The position numbers and the translations under genes were made by a program. Source: Acidobacteriota bacterium (GTDB lineage: Bacteria; Acidobacteriota; Terriglobia; Terriglobales; Acidobacteriaceae). From it: a DNA stretch of 34,790 nucleotides. The notes under the pieces are model-generated. The model ran no database searches, was not told where the DNA came from, and was given only the letters and a program-made list of their open reading frames with translations. The stretch lies in assembly GCA_021818105.1 (NCBI GenBank), contig JAKAFB010000033.1, positions 1 to 34,790 of the forward strand, written 5' to 3'. The stretch's first letter is position 1; each line of letters begins with the position of its first letter. This document shows, one piece after another, positions 17,210 to 24,936 of this stretch.

Positions 17210-17824
17210 ATGCAACCTCTGACCAGACAACAGCTTCGGACGAAAGAGACGCAGACCCGCCTTCTGAATGCGGCAGAGGAGGTCTTCGTACGCGATGGGT
17301 ATGAGGCAGCCCAACTGGATGCGATTGCGGCGACCGCGGGCAGAAGCAAGGGAGCCGTCTACACGCACTTCAAAAGCAAAGAGGATCTCTTCCTTGCCCT
17401 CTTTGAGCACCGCACGCGCTCCTACATTGACCGACTGCTCCAGAGACTGCAGCACTGCACAAACCGCGAGCAGCGCCTCAAAGCCTTTCGCGATTTCTAC
17501 GTCGGGCTTGTAGAAGACAGAGCGTGGCCCATTCTCACGCTTGAGTTCAAGCTGTTTGCCCTCCGCCATCCGGAATCGAAAGGCCGGCTTCGCAAGGCGC
17601 TTGAAATGGCGAAGCCGCCGCAGGACAACGAGATGCGGAGCCATATGTTTGGTCCGCTCACCGGCGAGCAGCAGGTGGATAACGACCTTGCGCTTCTTGC
17701 ACTCGGCCCGATCATCTCCGGCCTGATCCTCGAAAGCCACTTTGAAGCCGAGATGCTTTCAGAGAAAGGGCTCCGCCGCCTCCTCGGCAACATCTTCGAC
17801 GCTCTCTTTCCCACTCGCCGGTAG
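17210..17824 (+). CDS. TetR/AcrR-family transcriptional regulator
   Basis: A 204-residue repressor. The N-terminal helix-turn-helix (about 14-60) has the family pattern TRLLNAAEEVFVRDGYEAAQ, then DAIAATAGRSKGAVYTHFKSKEDLF, where the recognition helix is SKGAVYTHF. The rest is the variable ligand-binding and dimer domain, so the inducer is unknown; it is probably a substrate of the pump. Start at ATG 17210 with GGGAG 6-7 nt upstream. It is divergent from the emrAB-like pair with a perfect palindrome between them, the standard layout for a local repressor of an efflux pump. It ends 28 bp from the convergent M48-like gene. Confidence 0.9.
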   Translation: MQPLTRQQLRTKETQTRLLNAAEEVFVRDGYEAAQLDAIAATAGRSKGAVYTHFKSKEDLFLALFEHRTRSYIDRLLQRLQHCTNREQRLKAFRDFYVGLVEDRAWPILTLEFKLFALRHPESKGRLRKALEMAKPPQDNEMRSHMFGPLTGEQQVDNDLALLALGPIISGLILESHFEAEMLSEKGLRRLLGNIFDALFPTRR

Positions 17825-17852
17825 CGAAGTGTAACGCTGCTGCGGCAGTGCC

Positions 17853-20675
17853 TTAGCGCGCCTTCAACAGCCCAGACAAGTCCAGGCCGTAAACGTGCTG
17901 CGTGGCGGTGAGAACCAGCAGTTTCTTTTCCTTTGTAACAAAGCGCGCCGCGAGCACATTCTGATCGAGCAGGTATCGCGTCAGAAGCCTTCCATTGGAA
18001 CAATCGTAGATCGAGAGTTCTTGCGGCCGGTTGGTTGCCGCTATCAGATTCAACGTATCGTCGCCTGCCAGTGCGCGGCCAAAGAAGGCGGCCAGCCGCG
18101 CTCCGTCCGCAACGCGATAGACCGTCGTGTCGTTGTTGTTGCCATAGACAGCCAGAAAATTACCGAAGAGGTTGGCGCTGCGTTCTTCACGTCTCCGTGA
18201 CGCAAGCTGCGGTGCCGTTACGGCGCGATCCACTTGTCCGGTACGACCGGAGACTACCTCAATCAGTGTCCCCTGATCACCGAACAGCGAATGAATCTCA
18301 TCTGCGGTTCTCACCAACTCTTTGCCGTTGCGGCTCGCCTCAGCATTGCCTGTCGCGCTCTGCCGGTCCATGATGAGCAACAATTTGTCGCCATCAGCCT
18401 GCACAACTTGAGGCAGGTCAAAGTCAAAGTGCTTTGTCCATAGGCTGGCTTTGGTCTGCGCGTCATCCGCTTCCATGTCCACATCTTCATCGATGGTCTG
18501 CGTCACTGCGCGCGGATGGAAGCGAATTGCAATGGATCCGAATTGCAGTGGATCACCCAGCCGTGTCATTCCTGGTGCAAACCTGTGGATGCGCTTATCA
18601 AGATTTGGATCGATGGATGGGTTGAGCTCGTGCTGGACGAACTCTGTTTGCAGATGTCCATCGTCTTCAATTGCGACGGCGCGAAATGGAGCCGTAAGGG
18701 CCATCCGCTTTCCGGTTGTGAGATCCCACTCGGCGCCGCGCGCGCGGTCAGAGACGGCCACATAGCGGCCGTTTAGGCTGAAGGCACTTGCTTCCACCGC
18801 AAACAGCGGAGTCACAGGCAGGCTGGACGCACGCAGATTGCCCTTGAGTCCGCCCACCGCGATACCGCCGTGGGGTATCTCCACCGCTACTTCGTTTCCG
18901 GCCAGATCCACAGTCTCCTGCGTATACTCACCCAGAACCGTGCTCGTTGCGGGATCCAGGATTGCAGCAGCGGCATTGCTCAGGGGTCCAAAAAGCAGCC
19001 TGTCTCCGCTTGCCATGTCGGCCAGCCAGCCGCGGGGCATCTGATAGCTGGCAAGACTCTGTCCGCCAGGGAACGTTGTATAGCACATCTTGTATGTGTC
19101 TGTGGGAGTGCCGGGCTTGAAGCCCCAGTCGCAGGTCGACAGCATCTTATCGGAACCGACGAAGGAGTAGCGCTCCTGCGAGAGGTCAGAGAGCGTTCCC
19201 TGCAGCTTGACTATGGCATGGGTTTTCATATCGTAGGCCATGGCCACGATGCCCGATGCTGCGACAAAGTAGCGCCCGTCGCGTGACCAGCGCATCAGCG
19301 CCTGGAAGGTCGGTGTGAACCGCACGTTGGTGCCAGCCAGGCTGAAGTAGTGATCAAAGAAATGCATGTTCTCGTAGAGCATGCGATTCGTGCCGGTATC
19401 CACGAGCTTCAGCCATACGGAGTCGCCGTTATTGCTGATGCAGGCCATCACGTTGCCATCCGGGGAGAGACTCGTCTGGATACACCCCGCATAATCCACA
19501 AAATCGCGAATGTTCGTTGGCTGCCCGGTGTCGATATTCCACTTCTCTATGTGCAGATCGTTGTAGTTGAAGATGATGTTGCGCGAGTCCGGCGTGAACT
19601 GCGCCATCTCAGCATCCAGCGCATTAATGGAGAACTGTAGTTTCAGCGGCGTCGTGCTCAGCACATGAATCTGGTATTCATCCTGCGCAATCACATGTTT
19701 CCCGTCTGGGCTCAGCACCACGTTTTCCAGCGCGGGATTCATCGGTGACTGCAGGGGGAATGAAGAAAGCCCCGGTGTCGCAGGAAGATATGGATCAATG
19801 CGCTTGTATCGCAACTCCTCCTGGAAGGGCTTGAAGCCGGGCCGGTATTGCGGACGGGGTCTGCGACAGCTGCCGGGAAGCGCATGGATAGTTTTATGTG
19901 CCATACGCACGCGGATGCTGATCTCCGGCGTCAGATCGAAGATGTCCGTAAAGAGGTTTCCCGTGAAGCCGCCGTTGTCATTCACACGGTCAAGAAACGC
20001 GGCAAAGGCCTCAGGATCGTAATGTGCCTTGATCATCGCGTAAATGCCAACCTTGTCCGCAAGCAACTCGTCATTCTGTTCGTCATCCAGGCTCAGCTGC
20101 GCGAACTCATCCGGAGGCTGATTCAGCATGCGCTCAAACTTGTCATACACATCTGCGCGACCGCCCAGCTTCTTCACGTGCATCAGCACCCTTAGTCGCA
20201 GTGTCACGGAAGAAGCCGAGTGGTGTATGTAAACACGCCCGATTTCCTGCGCCAGCATCGCAGCCAGTTCGTCCTCACTGCGCGCGTCCATGATGAGCTT
20301 GCGGCTGATGTAGATGTGCCCGCCGGCCAACGAGAAGGCCCGCAGCTCTGGTGACTCGAATATGCGAAAAGTGTAGTGAATCGACGTGGGCGGAAGTTGC
20401 GCAAGCAGCCTTTTGCCAATTTCGTCCAGGTAGGCACTTTCGTTCGCAGGCAGCAGCGTGTAGCGCGGCTCCACCATCTCCGCCTGGTCGTCGCCCAGCC
20501 ACTGCTCCTGCTGCTCAGTAAAGATGTTGGCGCGCTTCACGCTCAGGCGCGGCTCGCGCAAAGAGCATACGGGCTCCACCGCCCCGGCAATACCCGTGAG
20601 AACCAACAACAACAGCAGCCCGATTGTTCTTCGCATCATTGGGACGGCAGGACAGAAGACCTGCGAGCCTTTCAT
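17853..20675 (-). CDS. Exported M48-like protein with decayed zinc site, fused to a beta-propeller
   Basis: 940 residues. After a signal peptide (MMRRTIGLLLLLVLTGIAGA, from Met13) comes an M48-type domain: YLDEIGKRLLAQLP, FRIFESPELRAFSLAGGHIYISRKLI and the active-site helix ELAAMLAQEIGRVYIHH. In active M48 enzymes that helix reads HExxH; here it is Gln143-Glu144-Ile-Gly-Arg147, so both zinc-binding histidines are gone. The later acidic motif (Glu203-LLA-Asp207) is kept. From about residue 300 a large WD40/PD40-like propeller follows (for example LSPDGKHVIAQD, FTPDSRNIIFNY, LSPDGNVMACIS). It is therefore probably a non-catalytic relative of BepA/YcaL-type proteases that binds protein or envelope partners. 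The true start may be ATG 20639 (Met13), since neither ATG has a good ribosome binding site. Confidence 0.82.
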   Translation of the reverse strand: MKGSQVFCPAVPMMRRTIGLLLLLVLTGIAGAVEPVCSLREPRLSVKRANIFTEQQEQWLGDDQAEMVEPRYTLLPANESAYLDEIGKRLLAQLPPTSIHYTFRIFESPELRAFSLAGGHIYISRKLIMDARSEDELAAMLAQEIGRVYIHHSASSVTLRLRVLMHVKKLGGRADVYDKFERMLNQPPDEFAQLSLDDEQNDELLADKVGIYAMIKAHYDPEAFAAFLDRVNDNGGFTGNLFTDIFDLTPEISIRVRMAHKTIHALPGSCRRPRPQYRPGFKPFQEELRYKRIDPYLPATPGLSSFPLQSPMNPALENVVLSPDGKHVIAQDEYQIHVLSTTPLKLQFSINALDAEMAQFTPDSRNIIFNYNDLHIEKWNIDTGQPTNIRDFVDYAGCIQTSLSPDGNVMACISNNGDSVWLKLVDTGTNRMLYENMHFFDHYFSLAGTNVRFTPTFQALMRWSRDGRYFVAASGIVAMAYDMKTHAIVKLQGTLSDLSQERYSFVGSDKMLSTCDWGFKPGTPTDTYKMCYTTFPGGQSLASYQMPRGWLADMASGDRLLFGPLSNAAAAILDPATSTVLGEYTQETVDLAGNEVAVEIPHGGIAVGGLKGNLRASSLPVTPLFAVEASAFSLNGRYVAVSDRARGAEWDLTTGKRMALTAPFRAVAIEDDGHLQTEFVQHELNPSIDPNLDKRIHRFAPGMTRLGDPLQFGSIAIRFHPRAVTQTIDEDVDMEADDAQTKASLWTKHFDFDLPQVVQADGDKLLLIMDRQSATGNAEASRNGKELVRTADEIHSLFGDQGTLIEVVSGRTGQVDRAVTAPQLASRRREERSANLFGNFLAVYGNNNDTTVYRVADGARLAAFFGRALAGDDTLNLIAATNRPQELSIYDCSNGRLLTRYLLDQNVLAARFVTKEKKLLVLTATQHVYGLDLSGLLKAR

Positions 20676-20875
20676 CCTAACGCGACGTGTGGGGTGGCTT
20701 CAAGAAAGGCCCCGGCTCGCGCTCTAGCTCGAGGTCACAGTCTACGAGCTCACACAGATCAAGGAAGCTGCATCGCGCATTAAGATTGAGGGTGGTCTTT
20801 ATCTGGAGCACGTCTAGGAGATGACAGGCATCTACGCGCCTGCGCGGGGTCGCCGTATTCAAGGAGAGAAATGCA

Positions 20876-21271
20876 ATGGAAATCAAGCGAATCGGTTCCC
20901 AGCCTTCTGCCAAGGGGCCGGCGGATTACTTCAGAGGTACAGTACGAGTGGACATGTTGTTCAGCGCGCCGGAGCCCGCGCGTGTGGTCGGCGCCAGTGT
21001 CACCTTTGAGCCCAGCGCTCGCACAGCCTGGCACACGCATCCGCTCGGCCAAACGCTCATCGTCACCTCTGGCTATGGCCGCGTGCAGCGCTGGGGTGGG
21101 CCCATTGAAGAGATCTATCCCGGCGATGTGGTCTGGTTTGCTCCGGGTGAAAAGCACTGGCACGGCGCTAGCCCAACAACAGCCATGACCCACATCGCCA
21201 TCCAGGAAAAGCTTGACGGCAAGACCGTGGATTGGATGGAGCACGTGAGCGACGAACAGTACGCCGGATAG
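20876..21271 (+). CDS. Manganese cupin, GtHNL-type hydroxynitrile lyase
   Basis: A 131-residue single-domain cupin. Length and sequence follow the characterised (R)-hydroxynitrile lyases of Granulicella tundricola (GtHNL) and Acidobacterium capsulatum almost position for position (from memory, not aligned). The metal ligands of that family are present: His53, His55, Gln59 (WHTHPLGQT) and His94 (GEKHWH); His96 and His106 (TAMTHIAIQ) are also kept, as are Ala40, Val42 and Gln110, residues known to tune activity. These enzymes split or form cyanohydrins in vitro; the natural role is unknown, and related cupins are often called quercetinase-like. ATG 20876 is preceded by AAGGAGAG 9 nt upstream. 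It is divergent from the M48-like gene and convergent with an amidohydrolase. Confidence 0.88.
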   Translation: MEIKRIGSQPSAKGPADYFRGTVRVDMLFSAPEPARVVGASVTFEPSARTAWHTHPLGQTLIVTSGYGRVQRWGGPIEEIYPGDVVWFAPGEKHWHGASPTTAMTHIAIQEKLDGKTVDWMEHVSDEQYAG

Positions 21272-21273
21272 CG

Positions 21274-21323
21274 CAGCGCTTCATTTCTCTCTGAAGCGCT
21301 GGCTGCAGTCCGGCAGCCAGCGC
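21274..21323. terminator. Two competing hairpins between convergent genes
   Basis: Hairpin A: CAGCGCTTCA (21274-21283) pairs with TGAAGCGCTG (21292-21301), loop 8 nt. Hairpin B: GCGCTGGCTGC (21296-21306) pairs with GCAGCCAGCGC (21313-21323), loop 6 nt. They share 21296-21301, so only one can form fully. They begin 3 nt after the cupin stop and end 11 nt before the end of the opposing amidohydrolase gene. A two-way terminator is the simplest reading; T-runs are weak. Confidence 0.7.
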
Positions 21324-21333
21324 CCGCGCATTT

Positions 21334-22350
21334 CTATTGGGTCTTCGCCGTGTTTAGCCGTAAAAACCGAGCGGCATTGTTGTAGAGTATGTCTCGCTTC
21401 TGTTGCGGCGTCAGGTAATCAGCATTTTGGATCACACTAATTGAGTACGCCATCAGGCCCGGCCACTCCATCTGATCCGTGCCAAACATCACACGATCCT
21501 CGAACCCTCCATCCACAAGCCGTTCGATGTAGCGGTTCACTTCCTTCAGCGGATAGCTCCAGATCAGCCCCGCCACATCCACGTAGACGTGTGAATTTTC
21601 CTGCAGTAGCGCCAGCATGTTGTCGATCATCGGATAGCCCGCATGCATCACCTGTACCCGCAGCTTGGGATGCCGTGCCAGCAGGTCCTCCAGCAGCAGA
21701 GGATTGCCCATGGACGCGCGGTATCCGTGCATTGCCACATTGGCGCGGCCTGAGCCGCCTGTGCCCATGTGAATCGCCACTGGAATATCCAGCTCCTCGG
21801 CCAGTGCGAAATACTTGTCCACGGATGGATCGCTCGGTGATACCCCTTCATATTGCAAGCCAATCTCGCCCATCACCTTAAAGCCGCCCGTCGTGAAGTC
21901 CTTGCGCAGATCCTCCAGCGGAACGCGCTTGCCGGGCGTCATCCCCTCGTTGAATGAAGTGCCCGGAATCACATGCCCCGGCGCGGCCTCCTCCCACTGC
22001 TTCACGCTCGCCGGGTCGCCAAATACGACGGCCGTCACATTCAGCCGCTTCATCTCGGCGGCCATGTCCTTTAGGTATTCGCCTTTGGCCGCCGGATATA
22101 GCTTTGGTGTGCACTCCTCCTGACTCCAGCCGAATGGAGCCTCCTTGGTGGACGGGTCAGACGCAAGAAACTGCGGCGTGTTCGGGCACATGGGGCCACC
22201 GCCGGGGAAGGACTCGGTCATGGCGTGCACATGCACGTCAATGACGGGCGGAACGTCGCTGCCCGTGTTTTGTGCCCATGCGGCTAGGGAGCACGCACCC
22301 AGAGCGGGGACACACAGCAGCCCTAGTGCAGATATCTTCAAGCCCAGCAT
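21334..22350 (-). CDS. Exported amidohydrolase (PF04909 type)
   Basis: A 338-residue metal-dependent TIM-barrel hydrolase of the amidohydrolase-2 family. Seen are the signal peptide (MLGLKISALGLLCVPALGACSLAAWAQ), the first-strand metal motif DVHVHAM (His40, His42), HMGTGGSG, VMHAGYP and the last-strand acid in MFGTDQMEW. Members are decarboxylases or hydrolases of aromatic or lactone compounds; this one's substrate is unknown. The longest frame runs back to 22530, but the signal peptide begins at ATG 22350, which has AAGGAG about 10 nt upstream. Its 150-bp upstream region is shared with the divergent MBL-fold/TIM-barrel genes, so the three exported enzymes may be controlled together. Confidence 0.87.
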   Translation of the reverse strand: MLGLKISALGLLCVPALGACSLAAWAQNTGSDVPPVIDVHVHAMTESFPGGGPMCPNTPQFLASDPSTKEAPFGWSQEECTPKLYPAAKGEYLKDMAAEMKRLNVTAVVFGDPASVKQWEEAAPGHVIPGTSFNEGMTPGKRVPLEDLRKDFTTGGFKVMGEIGLQYEGVSPSDPSVDKYFALAEELDIPVAIHMGTGGSGRANVAMHGYRASMGNPLLLEDLLARHPKLRVQVMHAGYPMIDNMLALLQENSHVYVDVAGLIWSYPLKEVNRYIERLVDGGFEDRVMFGTDQMEWPGLMAYSISVIQNADYLTPQQKRDILYNNAARFLRLNTAKTQ

Positions 22351-22500
22351 CTTTCTGATTCTCCTTTGTAGAGCATCATAGTGCCTTGGTAGTGTCTCGT
22401 GCGCGGTCCCTTTAAAACTGCGGGGAACGACACACTGCCCATCCGGTGCCCTTGCCGCACATTCCCGAATCATCCCTCCGTCAAGTACACTTCTTCGCAC

Positions 22501-23586
22501 ATGAATAACGCTGTCCTTCCCCGCAATCAATCATCGCTTCTTCTCCTACGCATGCCTATCGCGCATGCTGTTCTTCTCTGCGCGCTGGCACTTATGGCTA
22601 TTGTGCCGCTGCAAGCGCAAGCGGGATCGCGCGCAAAGCATCTGCTCATCGATTCAATTGACGTGGAAGGCGGCCAGGCCACGCTGTTGGTGGCGCCCGG
22701 CGGTGGCTCGCTGCTTGTGGATACCGGGTGGCCGGGCAACAACGGCCGCGACGCGCTGCGCATTCAGGACGCGATGAAGGACGCCGGCATCACCAAGATC
22801 GACCATGTGCTCATCACGCACTACCACACGGATCACGTGGGCGGCGTGACGAACCTCCTCGAGCGGATTCCTGTTGGCGAATTCCTCGACCACGGTGAGA
22901 ACCGCGAAGACTCCGAGATTACGCGCCAAGACTATGCTGCCTATCTCAAGGCCATCGCAGGTAAGCCGCGGTGCACCGTGCACCCCGGCGACGCTATCAC
23001 TATTCCCGGCCTCAGCATCACAGTGCTCGCTGCTGATGGCCAGCACATTACGCAGGTGCCCGGCATCAGGCCCGTGCCCAATCCGTATTGCCCTGCTGAA
23101 CCAGCGTGGCCAGTGGATTCTTCTGAGAATGCGCGTTCAGTGGGCATCCTTGTGCGCTTCGGCAAGTTCCGCTTCCTCGACATGGGCGACCTTACCAAGG
23201 CGAAAGAGATCGCCCTCGTCTGCCCCAGCAACCCCATCGGCACAGTGGACCTCTATCTGGTCAACCACCACGGCATGAATCTTTCGAACACGAAGGCCTT
23301 TGTGGACGCGATTCACCCCCGCGTGGCCATCATGAACAACGGCGCGCACAAGGCTGGCAGCCCCGAGGCATGGCAGACCGTGCATGACAGCCCCGGCCTC
23401 GCCGACCTGTGGATGCTGCACACCGCCGAGGGCTCCGATGCCGCGCACAACAGCCCCGCGCCGCTCATCGCCAATCTCAAAGGCGGCAGTGACGGCGCAT
23501 ACCTCAAGGTCGTCGCATCAGCCGACGGCAGCTTCTCCGTCACCAACACGCGCTCCGGCCAGACCAGGCAGTATCCGGCAAATTAA
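22501..23586 (+). CDS. Exported metallo-beta-lactamase-fold hydrolase (ComEC-like domain)
   Basis: 361 residues with the metallo-beta-lactamase fold, closest in layout to the hydrolase domain of ComEC/Rec2. The metal motif is H-Y-H-T-D-H (His107, His109, Asp111, His112), with GDLTKAKE and LVNHHGMNLSNTKAFV as later metal motifs. A signal peptide (IAHAVLLCALALMAIVPLQAQA) places it outside the cytoplasm, without the ComEC channel part. Substrate could be a phosphodiester, lactone or other ester. The start is either ATG 22501 or ATG 22552; neither has a good ribosome binding site, and the longer frame from 22399 covers a proline-rich non-coding-like stretch. It is followed after 34 bp by the Tat-exported TIM-barrel gene, probably one operon. 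Confidence 0.85.
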   Translation: MNNAVLPRNQSSLLLLRMPIAHAVLLCALALMAIVPLQAQAGSRAKHLLIDSIDVEGGQATLLVAPGGGSLLVDTGWPGNNGRDALRIQDAMKDAGITKIDHVLITHYHTDHVGGVTNLLERIPVGEFLDHGENREDSEITRQDYAAYLKAIAGKPRCTVHPGDAITIPGLSITVLAADGQHITQVPGIRPVPNPYCPAEPAWPVDSSENARSVGILVRFGKFRFLDMGDLTKAKEIALVCPSNPIGTVDLYLVNHHGMNLSNTKAFVDAIHPRVAIMNNGAHKAGSPEAWQTVHDSPGLADLWMLHTAEGSDAAHNSPAPLIANLKGGSDGAYLKVVASADGSFSVTNTRSGQTRQYPAN

Positions 23587-23620
23587 CCATGCACGGCACA
23601 ACGAACTCAGGGAGACACAC

Positions 23621-24586
23621 ATGTCCATTTCACGGCGGGAATTTATGAGCGGACTCGCAGCAACCGGCGCACTCGCGTCCACAGCGCGCATCGCGCCGGC
23701 CAGCGCAAGCTGCCCTTTTCGCGTAGCCGTCATCAACGACGAAATCTCGCAGGATTTCGACCACGCCTGCTATGTGGCCGCGCACGACTTCGGCCTGCAG
23801 TGGATCGAGCTGCGCGGCATGTGGGACAAGAACATCACCGACCTCGACGCGGCCGACATCACGCGCTCGCTCGCCATCCTCAAGAAATACAATCTGCGCG
23901 TGACCGACATTGCCAGCCCGCTCTTCAAAACCGACTGGCCCGGCGCGCCCATCTCAAAACAAAGCGAACGCCGCGACAATTTCCACGCCAGCTTCGACGC
24001 CAACCAGCAGGACGCGCTGCTCGACCACAGTATCGAATTGGCCAAAACCTTCAGCACCGACCGCGTGCGCTGCTTTGACTTCTGGCGTCTCGACGACCAA
24101 AAGCCCTACCGCGCCGCGATCAATGACAAGCTGCGCCAGGCCGCACAGCGCTGCGCCAAGCACAACATCATCCTTCTGCTTGAAAACGAAATGTCCTGCA
24201 ACACGGCCACCGCAGAGGAGTCCGTCGCCACGCTCGCAGCCGTGCCCGAAAGCAACTTCATGCTCAATTGGGACCCCGGCAACGCCGCCACCTTCCCCAA
24301 CAGCAAGCCCTTCCCCGACGGCTACAACCTGCTGCCCAAGCGCCGCATAGGCCACTGCCACGCCAAGAGCGTTATCCGCCACCCCGACGGCAAATGGGAG
24401 TGGGCTGCCGTGGGCACGGGCGTCGTGGACTGGGCCGCGCAACTCCGCGCCCTCCAGCACGACGGCTACCACTACGCCGTGAGCCTTGAAACGCACTGGC
24501 GCGGAGCCGGCACGCCCGAAGCCTCCACCCGCGTCAGCATGAAAGGCCTCAAAGAAGCGCTGGCCAAAGCCGGAACCGGCTGCTGA
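23621..24586 (+). CDS. Tat-exported xylose-isomerase-like TIM-barrel protein
   Basis: 321 residues. The N-terminus holds a twin-arginine signal (S-R-R-E-F-M at 4-9, then GLAATGALASTARIAPASA), so the folded protein is exported, probably with metal bound. The mature part is an AP-endonuclease-2/xylose-isomerase-like barrel (PF01261): EISQDFDHACYVAAHDFGLQWIELR at the start, ILLLENEMSCNTA, LNWDPGNAA, GHCHAKSVIRHPDG and YAVSLETHWRG supply the usual Glu/Asp/His metal ligands. The family includes sugar isomerases and epimerases; the substrate is unknown. The start at ATG 23621 has AGGGAG 6 nt upstream. It lies 34 bp after the MBL gene on the same strand. Confidence 0.88.
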   Translation: MSISRREFMSGLAATGALASTARIAPASASCPFRVAVINDEISQDFDHACYVAAHDFGLQWIELRGMWDKNITDLDAADITRSLAILKKYNLRVTDIASPLFKTDWPGAPISKQSERRDNFHASFDANQQDALLDHSIELAKTFSTDRVRCFDFWRLDDQKPYRAAINDKLRQAAQRCAKHNIILLLENEMSCNTATAEESVATLAAVPESNFMLNWDPGNAATFPNSKPFPDGYNLLPKRRIGHCHAKSVIRHPDGKWEWAAVGTGVVDWAAQLRALQHDGYHYAVSLETHWRGAGTPEASTRVSMKGLKEALAKAGTGC

Positions 24587-24620
24587 TAGCAAATTTGCAA
24601 TTCGCAGATTCCGGAGGAAG

Positions 24621-24639
24621 CCGGGGCTTCAGCCCCCGG
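24621..24639. repeat. GC-rich palindrome, REP-like
   Basis: CCGGGGCT followed by TC and AGCCCCCGG forms a tight hairpin with one bulged C, 35 nt after the TIM-barrel stop and 23 nt before a small ORF. Palindromes of the GGGGCT-AAGCCCC type are scattered in acidobacterial intergenic DNA (from memory). It may stabilise or end the upstream mRNA. Confidence 0.45.
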
Positions 24640-24661
24640 GTAGGATAGAGGAATCATCGCC

Positions 24662-24778
24662 ATGTTCGCCGTTTTCTTTTCGATATTGGTTGTGATGGTA
24701 CTCCTGGGTATCTGCAGCGATTTCATTATGCGAGTTCGTCTTAGCAGGAGAGAGTCTCCACAGGAAAGACTCTTATAG
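24662..24778 (+). CDS. Small membrane protein, 38 residues
   Basis: A short frame from ATG 24662 to TAG 24776. Residues 2-18 (FAVFFSILVVMVLLGIC) form one membrane helix, followed by a basic tail (MRVRLSRRESPQERLL), which by the positive-inside rule faces the cytoplasm. GAGGA ends 9 nt before the ATG. It lies 75 bp after the TIM-barrel gene on the same strand and 30 bp before a second ORF of the same length. No family recognised. Helix plus ribosome binding site favour a real gene, but no homologue could be checked. Confidence 0.5.
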   Translation: MFAVFFSILVVMVLLGICSDFIMRVRLSRRESPQERLL

Positions 24779-24808
24779 TGGAGACGAGGAGGTGACGAAG
24801 TCGCGGCC

Positions 24809-24925
24809 ATGTATCAAGAAGTCTTTCCGCGTACCCGTCTTCCGCTTCTTCGAAACTTCGTTTTCTGGCTAGTTTTGAGTTGTGCGATTGTTCTCTGGTT
24901 GTTCGTGCTGTGGAAACGAAGCTGA
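24809..24925 (+). CDS. Second small membrane protein, 38 residues
   Basis: From ATG 24809 to TGA 24923. A basic N-terminus (MYQEVFPRTRLPLLRN) leads into a tryptophan-rich helix FVFWLVLSCAIVLWLFVLW and ends KRS. It has the same length as the ORF just before it but no similarity in sequence. A strong AGGAGG lies at 24787-24792, though 16 nt before the ATG, which is far. It ends 11 bp from the convergent glycosyltransferase gene. Possible real small protein; evidence is weaker than for its neighbour. Confidence 0.38.
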   Translation: MYQEVFPRTRLPLLRNFVFWLVLSCAIVLWLFVLWKRS

Positions 24926-24936
24926 ACGAAAGAATC

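Noticed and set aside
22399..22500. N-terminal extension of the MBL-fold protein
   Set aside because: Translated part is proline/cysteine-rich and unlike a signal region; the signal peptide lies well after 22501.
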